DNA of 64,000 nt from Hyphomicrobiales bacterium. GTDB lineage: Bacteria > Pseudomonadota > Alphaproteobacteria > Rhizobiales > Rhizobiaceae. The stretch covers positions 1-64,000 of the forward strand of contig UCMT01000012.1 of assembly GCA_900473795.1 (NCBI GenBank), in the 5' to 3' direction. The notes beneath the pieces were generated by a model that was not told the DNA's origin, ran no database searches, and worked only from the letters and a program-made list of their open reading frames with translations. Every line of letters starts with the position of its first letter. The first letter of the stretch is position 1. The position numbers and the translations under genes were made by a program. Of the stretch, positions 1-8,346 are shown one piece after another.

Positions 1-16
1 GGTTAGGGTGAGGGGC
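1..16. repeat. Edge of an intergenic mosaic repeat
   Basis: The first bases, read on the minus strand, end in CCCCTCACCCTAACC. This is the kind of terminus seen on the palindromic mosaic repeats elsewhere in the window, for example near 46070. Only the tip is inside the window. The rest of positions 17-131 shows no gene or clear signal. Confidence 0.4.
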
Positions 17-131
17 AAAAGTCTCTCGGCGGGTTGTGGCGTGTACGGGAATAGCTGTACCAAAAAACGCCGCGCCTGCTCGGGCGCGACATTTCGCAGA
101 CGTGCGGGACGGCCTCCCGGCAGCACAACAG

Positions 132-779
132 TCAGATGGCGCAGCTGACGCCGGTGCCGCGCAGGCCGCAGTAGCCGTTCGGGTTTTTCGCCAGATATTG
201 CTGATGATCGGCATCGGCGAAGTAGAAGGCGCCGGCCCTGGCGATTTCCGTGGTGATCCCGCCCTTGTGCCCGGCCTTTGCCAGCGCCGCCTGGAAGGCG
301 TCGCGGGCGGCGATGGCTTCGGCAAATTGCGCGTCGTCCTCGACATAGATGGCCGAGCGATAGGTGGTGCCGATGTCGTTGCCCTGGCGCATGCCCTGCG
401 TCGGGTCGTGCTCCTCGAAGAACACCTTGAGCAGTTCGGCAAACGACAGCTTGGCGGGGTCGTAGACAACCAGCACGACTTCCGTGTGGCCGGTCAGGCC
501 CGTCGTCGTTTCCTGATAGGTCGGGTTCCTGGTGAAACCGCCGGAATAGCCGGCCGCAGTCACATAGACGCCGGGTACCTGCCAAAGCATCCGCTCGGCG
601 CCCCAGAAGCAACCCATGCCGAACAGGACCTGCTTGTAGCCTGCAGGATACGGCCCCTTCAGCGGATGCCCGTTGACGAAGTGGCGGGCGGCGGTGGGGA
701 TCTCGGCTTCCCGGCCCGGCAGCGCGTTTTGCGGGTCCGGCATCGTGGCCTTCTTGTTGAACATTTCGGTCAGGAACAT
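132..779 (-). CDS. msrA: Peptide methionine sulfoxide reductase MsrA
   Basis: Reduces methionine-S-sulfoxide in proteins and in the free amino acid, repairing oxidative damage in the cytoplasm. The 215-residue protein has the MsrA active-site motif GCFWG with the catalytic cysteine at about residue 57, and two C-terminal cysteines (about 204 and 213) suited to recycle it through a disulfide that thioredoxin reduces. The length fits the longer MsrA form with an N-terminal extension. The start is supported by a GGAGA ribosome site six bases upstream. It is transcribed alone, in the same direction as the small membrane gene upstream of it. Confidence 0.95.
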   Translation of the reverse strand: MFLTEMFNKKATMPDPQNALPGREAEIPTAARHFVNGHPLKGPYPAGYKQVLFGMGCFWGAERMLWQVPGVYVTAAGYSGGFTRNPTYQETTTGLTGHTEVVLVVYDPAKLSFAELLKVFFEEHDPTQGMRQGNDIGTTYRSAIYVEDDAQFAEAIAARDAFQAALAKAGHKGGITTEIARAGAFYFADADHQQYLAKNPNGYCGLRGTGVSCAI

Positions 780-881
780 GCCTGTCTCCTTCGGCTGTTT
801 TTAATCGGCGGAAACCTCATCGCCGATCGTCCGCGCCGGTCTCGGGGCCGGCACCGCATTCTTCAATCTGTTGGGCGGCGC

Positions 882-1199
882 TCAGGCGGAAAAGCGGCCG
901 GCGACCGGTGGTCGTTTGTAGCCCATCATCCAGAGCAGCAGCGCGATCAGCAGGAAAAAGGCAAAAGCCGGCTGCTGCAGCGACCAGCGGATCACCGGAT
1001 CCCAGAACGCGCCGCCGGCATGCGGCCTTTCCAATGCCTCGACCAGCGACTGGGTCGATGAGCCACCGGCCGCAAGCGCGCTCAAGAGCGGCGTCAAAAC
1101 GGGCTGGGACGCCGAGACCGACTGGATGGCGTCCACCGAGGCCACCAGGACACCGGCAACGAGCGCCAGAAAACTTGCAAACCGCAGCAAAAACCGCAT
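882..1199 (-). CDS. Small membrane protein of unknown function
   Basis: A 105-residue protein with a hydrophobic segment near the N-terminus (about residues 3-22) and a second near residues 75-92, followed by a basic tail. It is therefore probably a two-pass inner membrane protein with a loop of about 50 residues. The open frame extends further upstream, but the ATG at 1199 has a strong GGAGGGG site six bases before it and starts directly with a membrane segment, so it is preferred. I do not recognise the family. It lies upstream of msrA in the same direction. Confidence 0.75.
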   Translation of the reverse strand: MRFLLRFASFLALVAGVLVASVDAIQSVSASQPVLTPLLSALAAGGSSTQSLVEALERPHAGGAFWDPVIRWSLQQPAFAFFLLIALLLWMMGYKRPPVAGRFSA

Positions 1200-1502
1200 T
1201 CCGCCCCTCCGCCGATCGGTCGGCAACCTATGTCGATCCGACCGGATTTCTCCCGCTCTGCAAGAAATAGGCAGAGGTCCTGCGAAGTGCAATGCCGCAC
1301 TTTTGCCGCCGCGCATCACAAGAAGTCAAAAAACTGTCAGAAAGCAGTTGATCCCTCAGGCTTCCTCGGTATATATCGCGCCGGTCCGCTGGTTTTGCAC
1401 TAGCCGGACACCCCGATTTGGCCTTGCCGAACGGGATTTGAGGAGAAAGCAAGCGCTTGTCTCTGATCCGCCGGACCCAACCGCTGGCGCGATTGACAAA
1501 AC
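1200..1502. other. Intergenic stretch before tRNA-Ser
   Basis: About 300 bases between the small membrane gene and tRNA-Ser. It should contain the promoters of both, pointing away from each other, but I could not assign a convincing -35/-10 pair. Reading frames crossing it show no recognisable protein. Confidence 0.5.
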
Positions 1503-1592
1503 GGACAGGTGGCCGAGTGGTTGAAGGCGCACGCCTGGAAAGTGTGTATACGTGAGAGCGTATCGCGGGTTCGAATCCCGCTCTGTCCGCCA
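1503..1592 (+). tRNA. tRNA-Ser (anticodon GGA)
   Basis: A 90-base class II tRNA. The acceptor arm GGACAGG pairs with TCTGTCC, followed by G and an encoded CCA. The anticodon loop CTGGAAA places GGA at 1537-1539. A long variable arm and the T-loop sequence GGTTCGAATCC are present. It decodes UCC and UCU serine codons. The low-GC phosphatase gene directly downstream makes this a plausible past insertion site, but no integrase or repeated 3' end was found. Confidence 0.97.
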
Positions 1593-1601
1593 TCTCCAAA
1601 C

Positions 1602-1635
1602 AAGTCAGCTATCGATTTAATATAGCTGTCTTTCC
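1602..1635 (+). terminator. Possible terminator of tRNA-Ser
   Basis: An AAG-t-CAGCTAT arm pairs with ATAGCTG-t-CTT around a nine-base loop, ten bases after the tRNA. One T:T mismatch interrupts the stem and the T tract is poor, so it is only a probable terminator. Confidence 0.4.
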
Positions 1636-1668
1636 AAGACTGCATCCCGATACAAAAACAGGTAATAA

Positions 1669-1721
1669 ATGAATACTAGAATCTTCTGGATCAATCCGGA
1701 TGCAAAAAATCAATTGCGATA
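1669..1721 (+). other. Out-of-frame 5' end of the phosphatase gene
   Basis: An ATG at 1669, preceded by CAGG, opens MNTRIFWINPDA and then hits TAA after 17 codons. In the frame of the downstream phosphatase, the codons just before its ATG read SIAI, giving SIAIMARPRSGEW. That matches how members of this phosphatase family usually begin, as I remember them. The two frames would join exactly if the A6 run at 1704-1709 had one more A. The original start was probably 1669. Confidence 0.6.
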
Positions 1722-2171
1722 ATGGCGCGCCCGCGTTCGGGTGAGTGGTTGCAAGATGAAATTGCAGCCTATAAGCGGGATGGCATTGATATTGTCGTGT
1801 CATTGCTTGAAGAGCATGAAATATCCGAATTGGAGTTACAGCCTGAGAGAGCGTTATGTGAGGAAGCTGGGATTGCTTTCTTTTCATTTCCAATCGCCGA
1901 CAGAGAACCGCCAAAATCTGTAAATGCTACAAGAAAATTTATTGAAACCATTGTTTCGCTAGTTGGGGAAAATAAAAAAGTAGCCATCCATTGCCGTGCC
2001 GGTATAGGCCGCTCAGCTTTAATTGCCGCGTCAATCATGATTCATATAGGTCATAGCGCCGAAACTGCTCTTGAATTGATAACGACTGCAAGAGGAATTG
2101 AAGTTCCGGATACTGAAGAGCAAAAAGCGTGGATAGGAAAGTATCAATCTTCCCTTAGTGAAAAAATGTGA
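1722..2171 (+). CDS. Dual-specificity/tyrosine protein phosphatase, 5' end frameshifted
   Basis: A 149-residue cysteine phosphatase. The signature HCRAGIGRS (residues 90-98) supplies the nucleophile Cys91 and phosphate-binding Arg97. An aspartate near residue 60 (PIADR) is a candidate general acid. It would remove phosphate from proteins or small substrates. The gene is clearly more AT-rich than its neighbours and sits just after tRNA-Ser, suggesting acquisition by transfer. The first strand of the fold appears to be encoded out of frame from 1669, so this ORF alone may give a shortened, possibly inactive protein. No good ribosome site precedes 1722. It could be a recent pseudogene, a sequencing error at A6, or a slippage-expressed gene. 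Confidence 0.7.
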   Translation: MARPRSGEWLQDEIAAYKRDGIDIVVSLLEEHEISELELQPERALCEEAGIAFFSFPIADREPPKSVNATRKFIETIVSLVGENKKVAIHCRAGIGRSALIAASIMIHIGHSAETALELITTARGIEVPDTEEQKAWIGKYQSSLSEKM

Positions 2172-2504
2172 CCGGTTAAGTTGCATTATCATCTTCTTTC
2201 CATCGGAACAGACCTTCTTCGTCTGCAGACATAACATCTCTTCACCCGTCGCAATGTAATAGTCTTGTCTCCACACAGGTGCGCAAAGCGTCTACGACGC
2301 CCGCCATTTTTCCTCCGGCAACGATTTCCTAAAGCTACAGGCCTCGTAATATCAGCAGGGGGCTGCCTGCGTCCTGTATTCAAATCGCGTCATGCATCCC
2401 TCAAGCTTCCCGCCGCACCCTTGACGGGGCCTGCCGATTGTGTGCGGAGTCGAGCCCGCAATCCCGGACGGTTTGCAGTGTTTTGCGCGGATGGAAGCGT
2501 GGTC
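2172..2504. other. Intergenic stretch, low GC grading to normal
   Basis: About 330 bases between the phosphatase and the lipoprotein gene. The first part has the same AT-rich composition as the phosphatase. The frame of the lipoprotein stays open back to 2265, but that extension lacks a ribosome site and would bury the signal peptide. I see no RNA gene or clear promoter. Confidence 0.5.
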
Positions 2505-3779
2505 ATGGGAAGAATGTCGAACGGCGTCTCGGCGGCGGTACCAGCGGCGAAGCGCATTCGGCGGGTTGCCGTCGCATTGTCGCTCTCGATCGCGCTTTCG
2601 GGCTGCGGCGGCCATGTGAAGGGCGTCATGGAGCCGCTCAACATTGCCGAGGAACCAAAGGGCAATGCCGTCGTCGACATGCTGGTGGCGACCAGCCGGC
2701 GGCCGTCCGACAATCCGGCCACCCTGTTTTCCGGCGAGCGCAGCACAAATCCCTCTGTCACCGACGTCGCCGTCTCCATTCCGTCGGGCAAGGAGCGCGT
2801 TGCCGGCACCGTGCAGTGGCCGAAGAAGCTGCCACCCAATCCGGAAACGGACTTCGCCGTGGTGCGGGTCCAGCCGATCGAGACGGTGCCGCAAGCCCAT
2901 GAGTGGGTGCGCCGGCATTCGAAGGGCGGCCATGCCATGGTGTTCATCCACGGCTTCAACAACACCTATGAGGACTCTGTCTTCCGCTTTGCCCAGATCG
3001 TCCACGATTCCGGCGCCGACGTGACGCCGATCCTGTTCACCTGGCCATCGCGCGCAAAAGTGCTGGACTACAATTACGACAAGGAAAGCACCAACTATTC
3101 GCGCACCTCGCTGGAAAGGGTGCTGAAGGCGCTGGTCGACGACAAGAACGTCAAGGACATCACCATCCTCGCCCATTCGATGGGCACCTGGCTGGCGATG
3201 GAATCGATCCGCCAGATGGCGATCCGCGACGGGTCGCTGCCGAAAAAGATCGAAAACGTCATTCTCGCCTCGCCGGATATCGACGTCGATGTGTTTGCCC
3301 GGCAATGGAGCGAGCTGGGCGACAAGCGGCCGAATTTCACCATCTTCGTCTCGCAGGACGACCGGGCGCTTGCGCTGTCCCGCTACATATCCGGCGACGT
3401 CCAGCGGCTCGGCCAGATCAATCCGGCGGAAGAACCCTACAAGACCAAGCTCGAAGCGGCCGGCATCACCGTCGTCGATCTGACCAAGGTAAAATCCACC
3501 GATCGGCTGAACCACGGCAAGTTCGCCGAGAGCCCGCAGATCGTGCAGCTGATCGGCCAGCGGCTGGTCACCGGCCAAACGCTGACGGATTCGGATGTCG
3601 GCCTTGGCGACGGCATCACGGCCGTGGTCGCGGGGACCGCCAGCAACATCGGCAAGATCACCGCCTCCACGGTCGCAACGCCGGTCGATCTCCTCTCCGG
3701 AAACCTCAAGCCGACCCCGAAAAAGAGACCCGGCGATCTCGACGCGACGCTGCAAGGCGAAAACGCGCCTCTGAATTGA
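2505..3779 (+). CDS. Alpha/beta-hydrolase lipoprotein (DUF900 type)
   Basis: A 424-residue predicted lipoprotein. A basic n-region (KRIRR) and hydrophobic core lead to a lipobox LSGC with the lipidated Cys at about residue 34, so it should be anchored in the envelope. The body is an alpha/beta hydrolase like the DUF900 family: an FIHGFNN oxyanion region and a nucleophile elbow AHSMG. The substrate is unknown. The start at 2505 is chosen because GGAAG lies a suitable distance upstream and the signal peptide then begins normally. The last 100 or so residues look linker-like and proline-rich. Confidence 0.85.
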   Translation: MGRMSNGVSAAVPAAKRIRRVAVALSLSIALSGCGGHVKGVMEPLNIAEEPKGNAVVDMLVATSRRPSDNPATLFSGERSTNPSVTDVAVSIPSGKERVAGTVQWPKKLPPNPETDFAVVRVQPIETVPQAHEWVRRHSKGGHAMVFIHGFNNTYEDSVFRFAQIVHDSGADVTPILFTWPSRAKVLDYNYDKESTNYSRTSLERVLKALVDDKNVKDITILAHSMGTWLAMESIRQMAIRDGSLPKKIENVILASPDIDVDVFARQWSELGDKRPNFTIFVSQDDRALALSRYISGDVQRLGQINPAEEPYKTKLEAAGITVVDLTKVKSTDRLNHGKFAESPQIVQLIGQRLVTGQTLTDSDVGLGDGITAVVAGTASNIGKITASTVATPVDLLSGNLKPTPKKRPGDLDATLQGENAPLN

Positions 3780-3828
3780 CGTCAAGCCCGAGCGTCGATG
3801 CTCCTGCGGGAACGCGAAACGTCCCCTC

Positions 3829-3853
3829 GGAACCATCGGCCACCAAACTCGTT
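3829..3853 (+). promoter_or_regulatory. General stress response promoter (sigma EcfG/RpoE2 type)
   Basis: GGAAC at 3829-3833 is separated by 16 bases from CGTT at 3850-3853. This is the element pair described for RpoE2/EcfG promoters in alphaproteobacteria. It lies 27 bases before the ATG at 3880, leaving a short leader with an AGGAGG ribosome site. A mirror-image promoter serves the converging BON gene (4697-4721). Confidence 0.75.
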
Positions 3854-3879
3854 CTCCTCCCGATAAAAGGAGGACCGTT

Positions 3880-4065
3880 ATGCCGAAGACAATTCCCCTT
3901 CCGCCGCCGGACGAGACGCTGGACGACCGGCAACCAGGCGTGCCGCACCCCTCGCAGGACGAGCCTGCGACACCGCCTGTCACCGACAAGGATGATCCGA
4001 AAAAGCCCGACCAGGTGCTCGATCCGGCGCTGCTGCCGATCGGCGATCCGGCCGGCATGGCCTGA
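3880..4065 (+). CDS. Small proline- and aspartate-rich protein
   Basis: A 61-residue protein with a very strong ribosome site (AGGAGGA) six bases before its ATG. The sequence is rich in Pro, Asp and Lys, has no hydrophobic segment and is probably disordered. I know no function. It is the first of three small genes in tandem (61, 60 and 42 residues), each with its own ribosome site. The unit follows a perfect EcfG-type promoter, so a role in the general stress response is inferred from regulation alone. Confidence 0.8.
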   Translation: MPKTIPLPPPDETLDDRQPGVPHPSQDEPATPPVTDKDDPKKPDQVLDPALLPIGDPAGMA

Positions 4066-4075
4066 GGAGCCTGCG

Positions 4076-4258
4076 ATGTCGACCGATGACAGCAACGTGA
4101 CGCCCGAGCAGAAGAAGCCACGGGATGTGCACAGGCCGCCCGGCCAGCCCTCGCATGCCGACGAGAAATCCAAGGCACCGCCCGCGGTGCAGCCCGCCGG
4201 CGCCAAGGATGACAGCGAAAGACCGGTCGTAAATCCGGTTACCGGCGGCGCATTGTGA
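4076..4258 (+). CDS. Small hydrophilic, probably disordered protein
   Basis: A 60-residue protein starting at the ATG after GAGGAG, ten bases downstream of the preceding small gene. It is rich in Pro, Lys, Asp and Ala and ends in NPVTGGAL. No domain is recognisable. Spacing and direction indicate co-transcription with the 61-residue gene upstream and the 42-residue membrane peptide downstream, from the stress promoter at 3829. Confidence 0.75.
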   Translation: MSTDDSNVTPEQKKPRDVHRPPGQPSHADEKSKAPPAVQPAGAKDDSERPVVNPVTGGAL

Positions 4259-4271
4259 AAAGGACTTTGCG

Positions 4272-4400
4272 ATGCCGTCCGAAACACAACGAAAGTCCGT
4301 CCGCCGCGAATACCGGCAGCTGATGTTTCGCCAGTTTCTGATGTGGCTGTTTGGCGTCTCGCTGCCGGCCCTTCTGGCGGTTGCCTTTTGGGTCTATTGA
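4272..4400 (+). CDS. 42-residue single-pass membrane peptide
   Basis: The ATG at 4272 follows AAAGGA seven bases upstream. The peptide has a basic N-terminal half (RKSVRREYRQ) and a hydrophobic C-terminal half that could span the membrane once, ending in FWVY. It is the third gene of the small-gene unit. The family is unknown. It is short, but the ribosome site, tight spacing and charge pattern support it as real. Confidence 0.65.
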   Translation: MPSETQRKSVRREYRQLMFRQFLMWLFGVSLPALLAVAFWVY

Positions 4401-4415
4401 ACCGGGCGTTCGATT

Positions 4416-4673
4416 TCAGTGCGTTCGCACCTCCAGCCGGTTCTCCACCAGGTGCACGCCGATGACCGAGGCGGCTGCCTCCTCGACACAGCCGAGTTCC
4501 GCCTCGCAGGAAACATATCCGCTTAGAACGACGGTCCGGCCGATGGCGATCACCGAAAGGCCAGACGTATCGATCAGTGCGGAATACTGGATGTAGCGCA
4601 GTACCTTCTCGGCAAGTTCGTCGCCCGTCAAATCCGGGTGATCGTCCTCATGGACGTAAATCTGCTTGTGCAT
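4416..4673 (-). CDS. BON-domain protein
   Basis: An 85-residue protein made of one BON-like domain, with the core VIAIGRTVVLSGYV followed by a helix and a final strand HLVENRLEV. BON domains are thought to bind membranes or phospholipid and often occur in osmotic-stress proteins such as OsmY. No signal peptide is visible. A GGAGG site lies just before the ATG. It converges on the three small genes and has its own EcfG-type promoter at 4697-4721, so both units probably respond to the same stress signal. Confidence 0.85.
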   Translation of the reverse strand: MHKQIYVHEDDHPDLTGDELAEKVLRYIQYSALIDTSGLSVIAIGRTVVLSGYVSCEAELGCVEEAAASVIGVHLVENRLEVRTH

Positions 4674-4696
4674 GGCCTCCTACCCTTCCAAGGGAC

Positions 4697-4721
4697 AACG
4701 CAAGCTTTTCCCGAAGGTTCC
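4697..4721 (-). promoter_or_regulatory. General stress response promoter of the BON gene
   Basis: Read on the minus strand, GGAAC (4721-4717) is followed by 16 bases and CGTT (4700-4697), the same architecture and spacing as the promoter at 3829. It ends 24 bases before the BON start codon at 4673. Confidence 0.75.
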
Positions 4722-4910
4722 CTCTCTTAGCGTGCGCCGCCCATTCCGCTGGAGGTGGAGGAGGCATTGCCACCGGATCGCGTGTGTCGCGGACGACGCG
4801 GCACTCACCGAATCGTCGCGTTCGAGGACAGCCTGTTCCTCCCGCCGGGTTGCGGCATCGCGGCGAATGGGTCTATGGCGGAAGCTCAACTCGCCAAGAG
4901 GCAACCTCCG

Positions 4911-5855
4911 ATGTCCGATGTCTTCCTGAATGTCGTGCCGATTTTCGTCCTCATCCTGCTCGGATGGCTGATCGTGCGGACGAACTATCTGAAGGCGACG
5001 GTCGGCGAAGCGCTTGGCGATTTCGTCTTCCGGGTGGCGGTGCCGGTTCTCTTGTTCCGCACCATAGCCGAGGCCGACTTCAAGGAAGGGTCGCCCTGGC
5101 CGCTCTGGGTCGCCTATTTCTCCGGCGTTGCGGTCACATGGACGCTCGGGCATCTCGCAGCCACGTTGCTTTTCAAGAAGGACGCGCGTGTCGGCGTGCT
5201 CTCGGGCGTTTCCTCCGCCTTTGCCAATACGGTCTTCATCGGCCTGCCGCTGGTCTCCCGCAACGTCGGCGAGGACGGGGTGGTGGCGCTGTCCATCCTT
5301 TTGTCGGTTCACCTGCCCGTCATGATGATCGCCGGCACGATCCTGATGGAGCGGGCCGAGCGCCAGACGAGCGGCAAGCCCGGCCAAAGCCCTCTGCGGC
5401 TGTTGAAGGGCATCCTGCGCAATCTGGTGCGCAATCCGCTGGTCATCGGTCTTGTCTGCGGTGCGCTCGTCCATCTCGTCGGCATGCCGCCCAGTGGACC
5501 GGTCAAGGTCGTCGTCGATCAGCTCGCCTCGGTCGCCGCCCCCGCGGCGCTCGTCTCGATCGGCATGGCGCTCGACAAATACGGCCTCGTCGGCAATACC
5601 GGGCTTGCCTCGATCACCAGTGTCCTGAAGCTCGTCGTTCTGCCGGCAACCGTCTACGGGGCCTGCCATCTGCTCGGCCTCAACAGCAACTGGACGGCCG
5701 CCCTGGTGCTGACCTCATCCGTGCCGACCGGCGTCAATGCGTGGCTGATCGCCAATCATTTCAACGTCGGCCACGGGCTCGCCTCCTCGACGATCACCAT
5801 AACCACGGCGCTCGGCGTCATCTCGGTTTCGGCCTGGGCCTTTATCCTGCTCTGA
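4911..5855 (+). CDS. AEC-family transporter (auxin efflux carrier/malonate type)
   Basis: A 314-residue integral membrane protein with about ten hydrophobic segments in two halves, the layout of the AEC family that includes malonate transporter MdcF. It probably moves a small organic acid across the inner membrane; the substrate cannot be read from the sequence. The conserved central region around NTVFIGLPL and the later SVPTGVNAW are typical. The start MSDVFLN at 4911 is chosen over an upstream in-frame ATG because the extension is not membrane-like and AGAGG lies upstream. A strong terminator follows. Confidence 0.88.
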   Translation: MSDVFLNVVPIFVLILLGWLIVRTNYLKATVGEALGDFVFRVAVPVLLFRTIAEADFKEGSPWPLWVAYFSGVAVTWTLGHLAATLLFKKDARVGVLSGVSSAFANTVFIGLPLVSRNVGEDGVVALSILLSVHLPVMMIAGTILMERAERQTSGKPGQSPLRLLKGILRNLVRNPLVIGLVCGALVHLVGMPPSGPVKVVVDQLASVAAPAALVSIGMALDKYGLVGNTGLASITSVLKLVVLPATVYGACHLLGLNSNWTAALVLTSSVPTGVNAWLIANHFNVGHGLASSTITITTALGVISVSAWAFILL

Positions 5856-5875
5856 GGCAACCCGCGCCGCACGAA

Positions 5876-5905
5876 AAAGCCCGGCACATGGCCGGGCTTT
5901 GTTTT
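5876..5905 (+). terminator. Rho-independent terminator after the AEC gene
   Basis: A ten-base stem AAAGCCCGGC/GCCGGGCTTT with loop ACATG is followed by GTTTT. It separates the AEC transporter from the converging cycM gene. Confidence 0.85.
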
Positions 5906-5925
5906 GCTCTCGCGCTGGATGCGGC

Positions 5926-6570
5926 TTATTGAGCCGGCGCGGTTTCCGTCGCCGGCTTCGTTGCCTCGCCTTCGGCAGCCGGCTTTACGGCTTCGCCTTC
6001 GGCGGCAGGCGTCGCGGCAGCGGAAGCGTCGGGCAATGCCACCGGCGCATCGGACTGTTCGCGCAGCCAGGCAATCAGGTTGGCGCGCTCTTCCGGCTTC
6101 TTGACACCGGCAAAGCCCATCGCGGTGCCGGGAACGTGCTTCTTCGGCGCTTCGACGAAGAAGCTCAGATGGTCGTAGGTCCAGGTCTTGTTGGCTTCGG
6201 CGAAGGTCTTCATGCCGGCCGAATAGCTGAAGCCCTCATGCGAGGCGATCGGACGCTCGACAACACCCCAGAGATTCGGGCCGACCTTGTTCGGGCCGCC
6301 CTTTTCGGAGGTGTGACAGCTCGCGCATTTCTTGAAGACGGTCGCGCCGGCAGCCGGATCGGCCGATGCGAGCAGCGGCTTGATATCGACTTCGGCTTCA
6401 GCTGCGCCACCGGCACCGGCTTCGGTCGCGCCTTCCTCGGCGATGATGGCGAACCCTTCCTTCTCGGGAGCTTCCGAATGGAAAATGCCTTCCGACGCGA
6501 TCGATACGGACATCAAAACAAAGACCGTACCAAGAAAGGCACCCACGCCCATGTTCACATATGAGTTCAT
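5926..6570 (-). CDS. cycM: Membrane-anchored cytochrome c (CycM type)
   Basis: A 214-residue class I cytochrome c held to the inner membrane by an uncleaved N-terminal helix (about residues 8-26). After a Glu/Ala-rich spacer, the haem motif CASCH (Cys82, Cys85, His86) and the distal ligand Met151 in GTAMGF are in place. It ends in a Pro/Ala/Glu-rich tail. In rhizobia CycM carries electrons from the bc1 complex to the aa3 oxidase. It is transcribed alone, divergent from kdsB. The length exceeds a bare CycM because of the low-complexity tail. Confidence 0.93.
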   Translation of the reverse strand: MNSYVNMGVGAFLGTVFVLMSVSIASEGIFHSEAPEKEGFAIIAEEGATEAGAGGAAEAEVDIKPLLASADPAAGATVFKKCASCHTSEKGGPNKVGPNLWGVVERPIASHEGFSYSAGMKTFAEANKTWTYDHLSFFVEAPKKHVPGTAMGFAGVKKPEERANLIAWLREQSDAPVALPDASAAATPAAEGEAVKPAAEGEATKPATETAPAQ

Positions 6571-6726
6571 CTGCAAACGCTCCCCTTGCAACCGGCGCAA
6601 ACAAAACGCCGGCCTATCTTGAAATCGCGCGGAACCTATGTCTTTTGGCTTTGCGTTGCAACAGACATTATAAGCCCCGGACTGAGACCTTTTGACACTT
6701 TTCCGGCGCGTTTTGAAGGCCCAGGC

Positions 6727-7479
6727 ATGAACAGCGACAATTTGGACAAAACCCTCATTCTCATTCCTGCCCGCATGGCCTCGACGCGCCTTCCGGGCAA
6801 GCCGCTCGCCGACATTTGCGGCCTGCCGATGATCGTACAGGTCGCCTTGCGGGCAAAGGACGCTGAGGCCGGGCGGATCGTCGTTGCCGTCGATCATCAG
6901 GACGTATTCGATGCGGTGACGGCTGCCGGCTTCGAGGCGGTGATGACCCGGGTGGATCACCAGTCCGGTTCCGACCGCATTTATGAAGCGCTTCTGAAGA
7001 GCGATCCCGAAGGCAAGGTGGAGACCGTCATCAATGTCCAGGGCGATCTGCCGACGATCGAGCCGGAGACCATCCGCGCCGCGCTGCGGCCGCTGGAAAA
7101 CCCGCAGGTCGATATCGCCACGCTGACGGTGGAGATCGAGGACGAGGAAGAAAAGCGCAATCCGAACGTCGTCAAGGTCGTCGGCGCGCCGCTGTCGGCG
7201 ACGCGCCTGAAGGCGCTTTACTTCACCCGCGCCACCGCGCCGCACGGCCAGGGGCCGCTCTACCATCATATCGGTCTCTACGCCTATCGGCGGGCGGCGC
7301 TGGAAAAATTCGTGTCGCTGCCGCCCTCGACGCTGGAAAAGCGCGAATCGCTGGAGCAGTTGCGGGCGCTCGAAGCCGGCATGCGCATCGACGTCGAGAT
7401 CGTCAGATCCATACCGCTTGGCGTCGATACCCCGGCCGACCTTGAAAAAGCCCGGCGCCTTCTTTCCGCAAAAGCCTGA
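6727..7479 (+). CDS. kdsB: 3-deoxy-manno-octulosonate cytidylyltransferase
   Basis: Activates KDO with CTP to give CMP-KDO for lipopolysaccharide core synthesis in the cytoplasm. The 250-residue protein has the nucleotidyltransferase signature [14 protein letters not shown] near the N-terminus, [12 protein letters not shown] in the middle and [11 protein letters not shown] later, all typical of KdsB. The start MNSDNLDK is chosen because an upstream extension lacks family features. The stop lies 12 bases before the ATG of pheA, so the two genes probably form one transcript although their pathways differ. Confidence 0.95.
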   Translation: MNSDNLDKTLILIPARMASTRLPGKPLADICGLPMIVQVALRAKDAEAGRIVVAVDHQDVFDAVTAAGFEAVMTRVDHQSGSDRIYEALLKSDPEGKVETVINVQGDLPTIEPETIRAALRPLENPQVDIATLTVEIEDEEEKRNPNVVKVVGAPLSATRLKALYFTRATAPHGQGPLYHHIGLYAYRRAALEKFVSLPPSTLEKRESLEQLRALEAGMRIDVEIVRSIPLGVDTPADLEKARRLLSAKA

Positions 7480-7491
7480 TTGGAACCCGTG

Positions 7492-8346
7492 ATGATCACC
7501 AAGACCAACCGCATCTCGTTCCAGGGCGACTACGGCGCCAACTCCGACATGGCCTGCCGCGACATGTTCCCGGACATGGAACCGCTGCCCTGCCAGACCT
7601 TCGAGGACGCGTTCCTGGCCGTCGAGAACGGCGAGGCCGATCTTGCGATGATCCCGATCGAAAACACCATCGCCGGCCGCGTCGCCGACATCCATCACCT
7701 GCTGCCCGAATCACGGCTGCACATCGTCGGCGAATATTTCATGCCGATCCGCTTCCAGCTGATGGTGCTGCCGGGCGTGTCGCGCGACGAGATCCGCACG
7801 GTGCACAGCCATATCCATGCGCTCGGCCAGTGCCGCATGATCGTCCGCGCCAACGGCTGGAAGCCGGTGGTGGCCGGCGATACCGCGGGCGCGGCCAAGC
7901 TGGTGGCGGAAAAAGGCGATCGCTCGATGGCCGCGCTTGCGCCGCGGCTCGCCGCCGATCTCTACAAGCTCGAGATCATCGCGGAAAATGTCGAGGACAC
8001 GGAAAACAACGTCACGCGATTCGTCGTCCTCTCGCGCGACGCAAAGGAGATCAAGCGGCAGTCGGACAAGGACGTCATCGTCACGACCTTCGTCTTCAAC
8101 GTCCGCAACATTCCGGCTTCGCTCTACAAAGCGCTGGGCGGCTTTGCGACCAACGGCATCAACATGACCAAGCTCGAGAGCTACCAGCTCGGCGGCAAGT
8201 TCATCGCCACACAATTCTACGCCGATATCGAAGGGCATCCGGACGATCCGCATGTGCGCCAGGCCCTGGACGAGCTGCGGTATTTTTCCGAGAAGGTCCG
8301 CATTCTCGGCTCCTATGCCGCCCACCCGATGCGGCTGGTGCTATAG
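7492..8346 (+). CDS. pheA: Prephenate dehydratase
   Basis: Converts prephenate to phenylpyruvate in phenylalanine synthesis. The 284-residue protein is the monofunctional form without chorismate mutase: a catalytic periplasmic-binding-like fold ([10 protein letters not shown], then [10 protein letters not shown]) followed by the conserved TRF in NNVTRFVVL and a C-terminal ACT domain (about residues 195-275) expected to bind phenylalanine for feedback control. The ATG at 7492 follows GGA; a GTG directly before it is the alternative. It follows kdsB closely. Confidence 0.95.
   Translation: MITKTNRISFQGDYGANSDMACRDMFPDMEPLPCQTFEDAFLAVENGEADLAMIPIENTIAGRVADIHHLLPESRLHIVGEYFMPIRFQLMVLPGVSRDEIRTVHSHIHALGQCRMIVRANGWKPVVAGDTAGAAKLVAEKGDRSMAALAPRLAADLYKLEIIAENVEDTENNVTRFVVLSRDAKEIKRQSDKDVIVTTFVFNVRNIPASLYKALGGFATNGINMTKLESYQLGGKFIATQFYADIEGHPDDPHVRQALDELRYFSEKVRILGSYAAHPMRLVL

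Noticed and set aside
2440..2470. Possible tRNA-Ser attachment-site copy (GTCGAGCCCGCAATCCCGG)
   Set aside because: It resembles the T-arm end of tRNA-Ser only loosely with several mismatches, and no integrase gene lies between.
2265..2504. N-terminal extension of the hydrolase lipoprotein from 2265
   Set aside because: The extension has no ribosome site and would put 80 residues before an otherwise normal lipoprotein signal.
6631..6657. GGAAC...CGTT before kdsB as another stress promoter
   Set aside because: The spacer is 18 bases rather than 16-17, outside the usual range; the same applies to GGAAC/CGTT at 34650-34676, which has no gene downstream.
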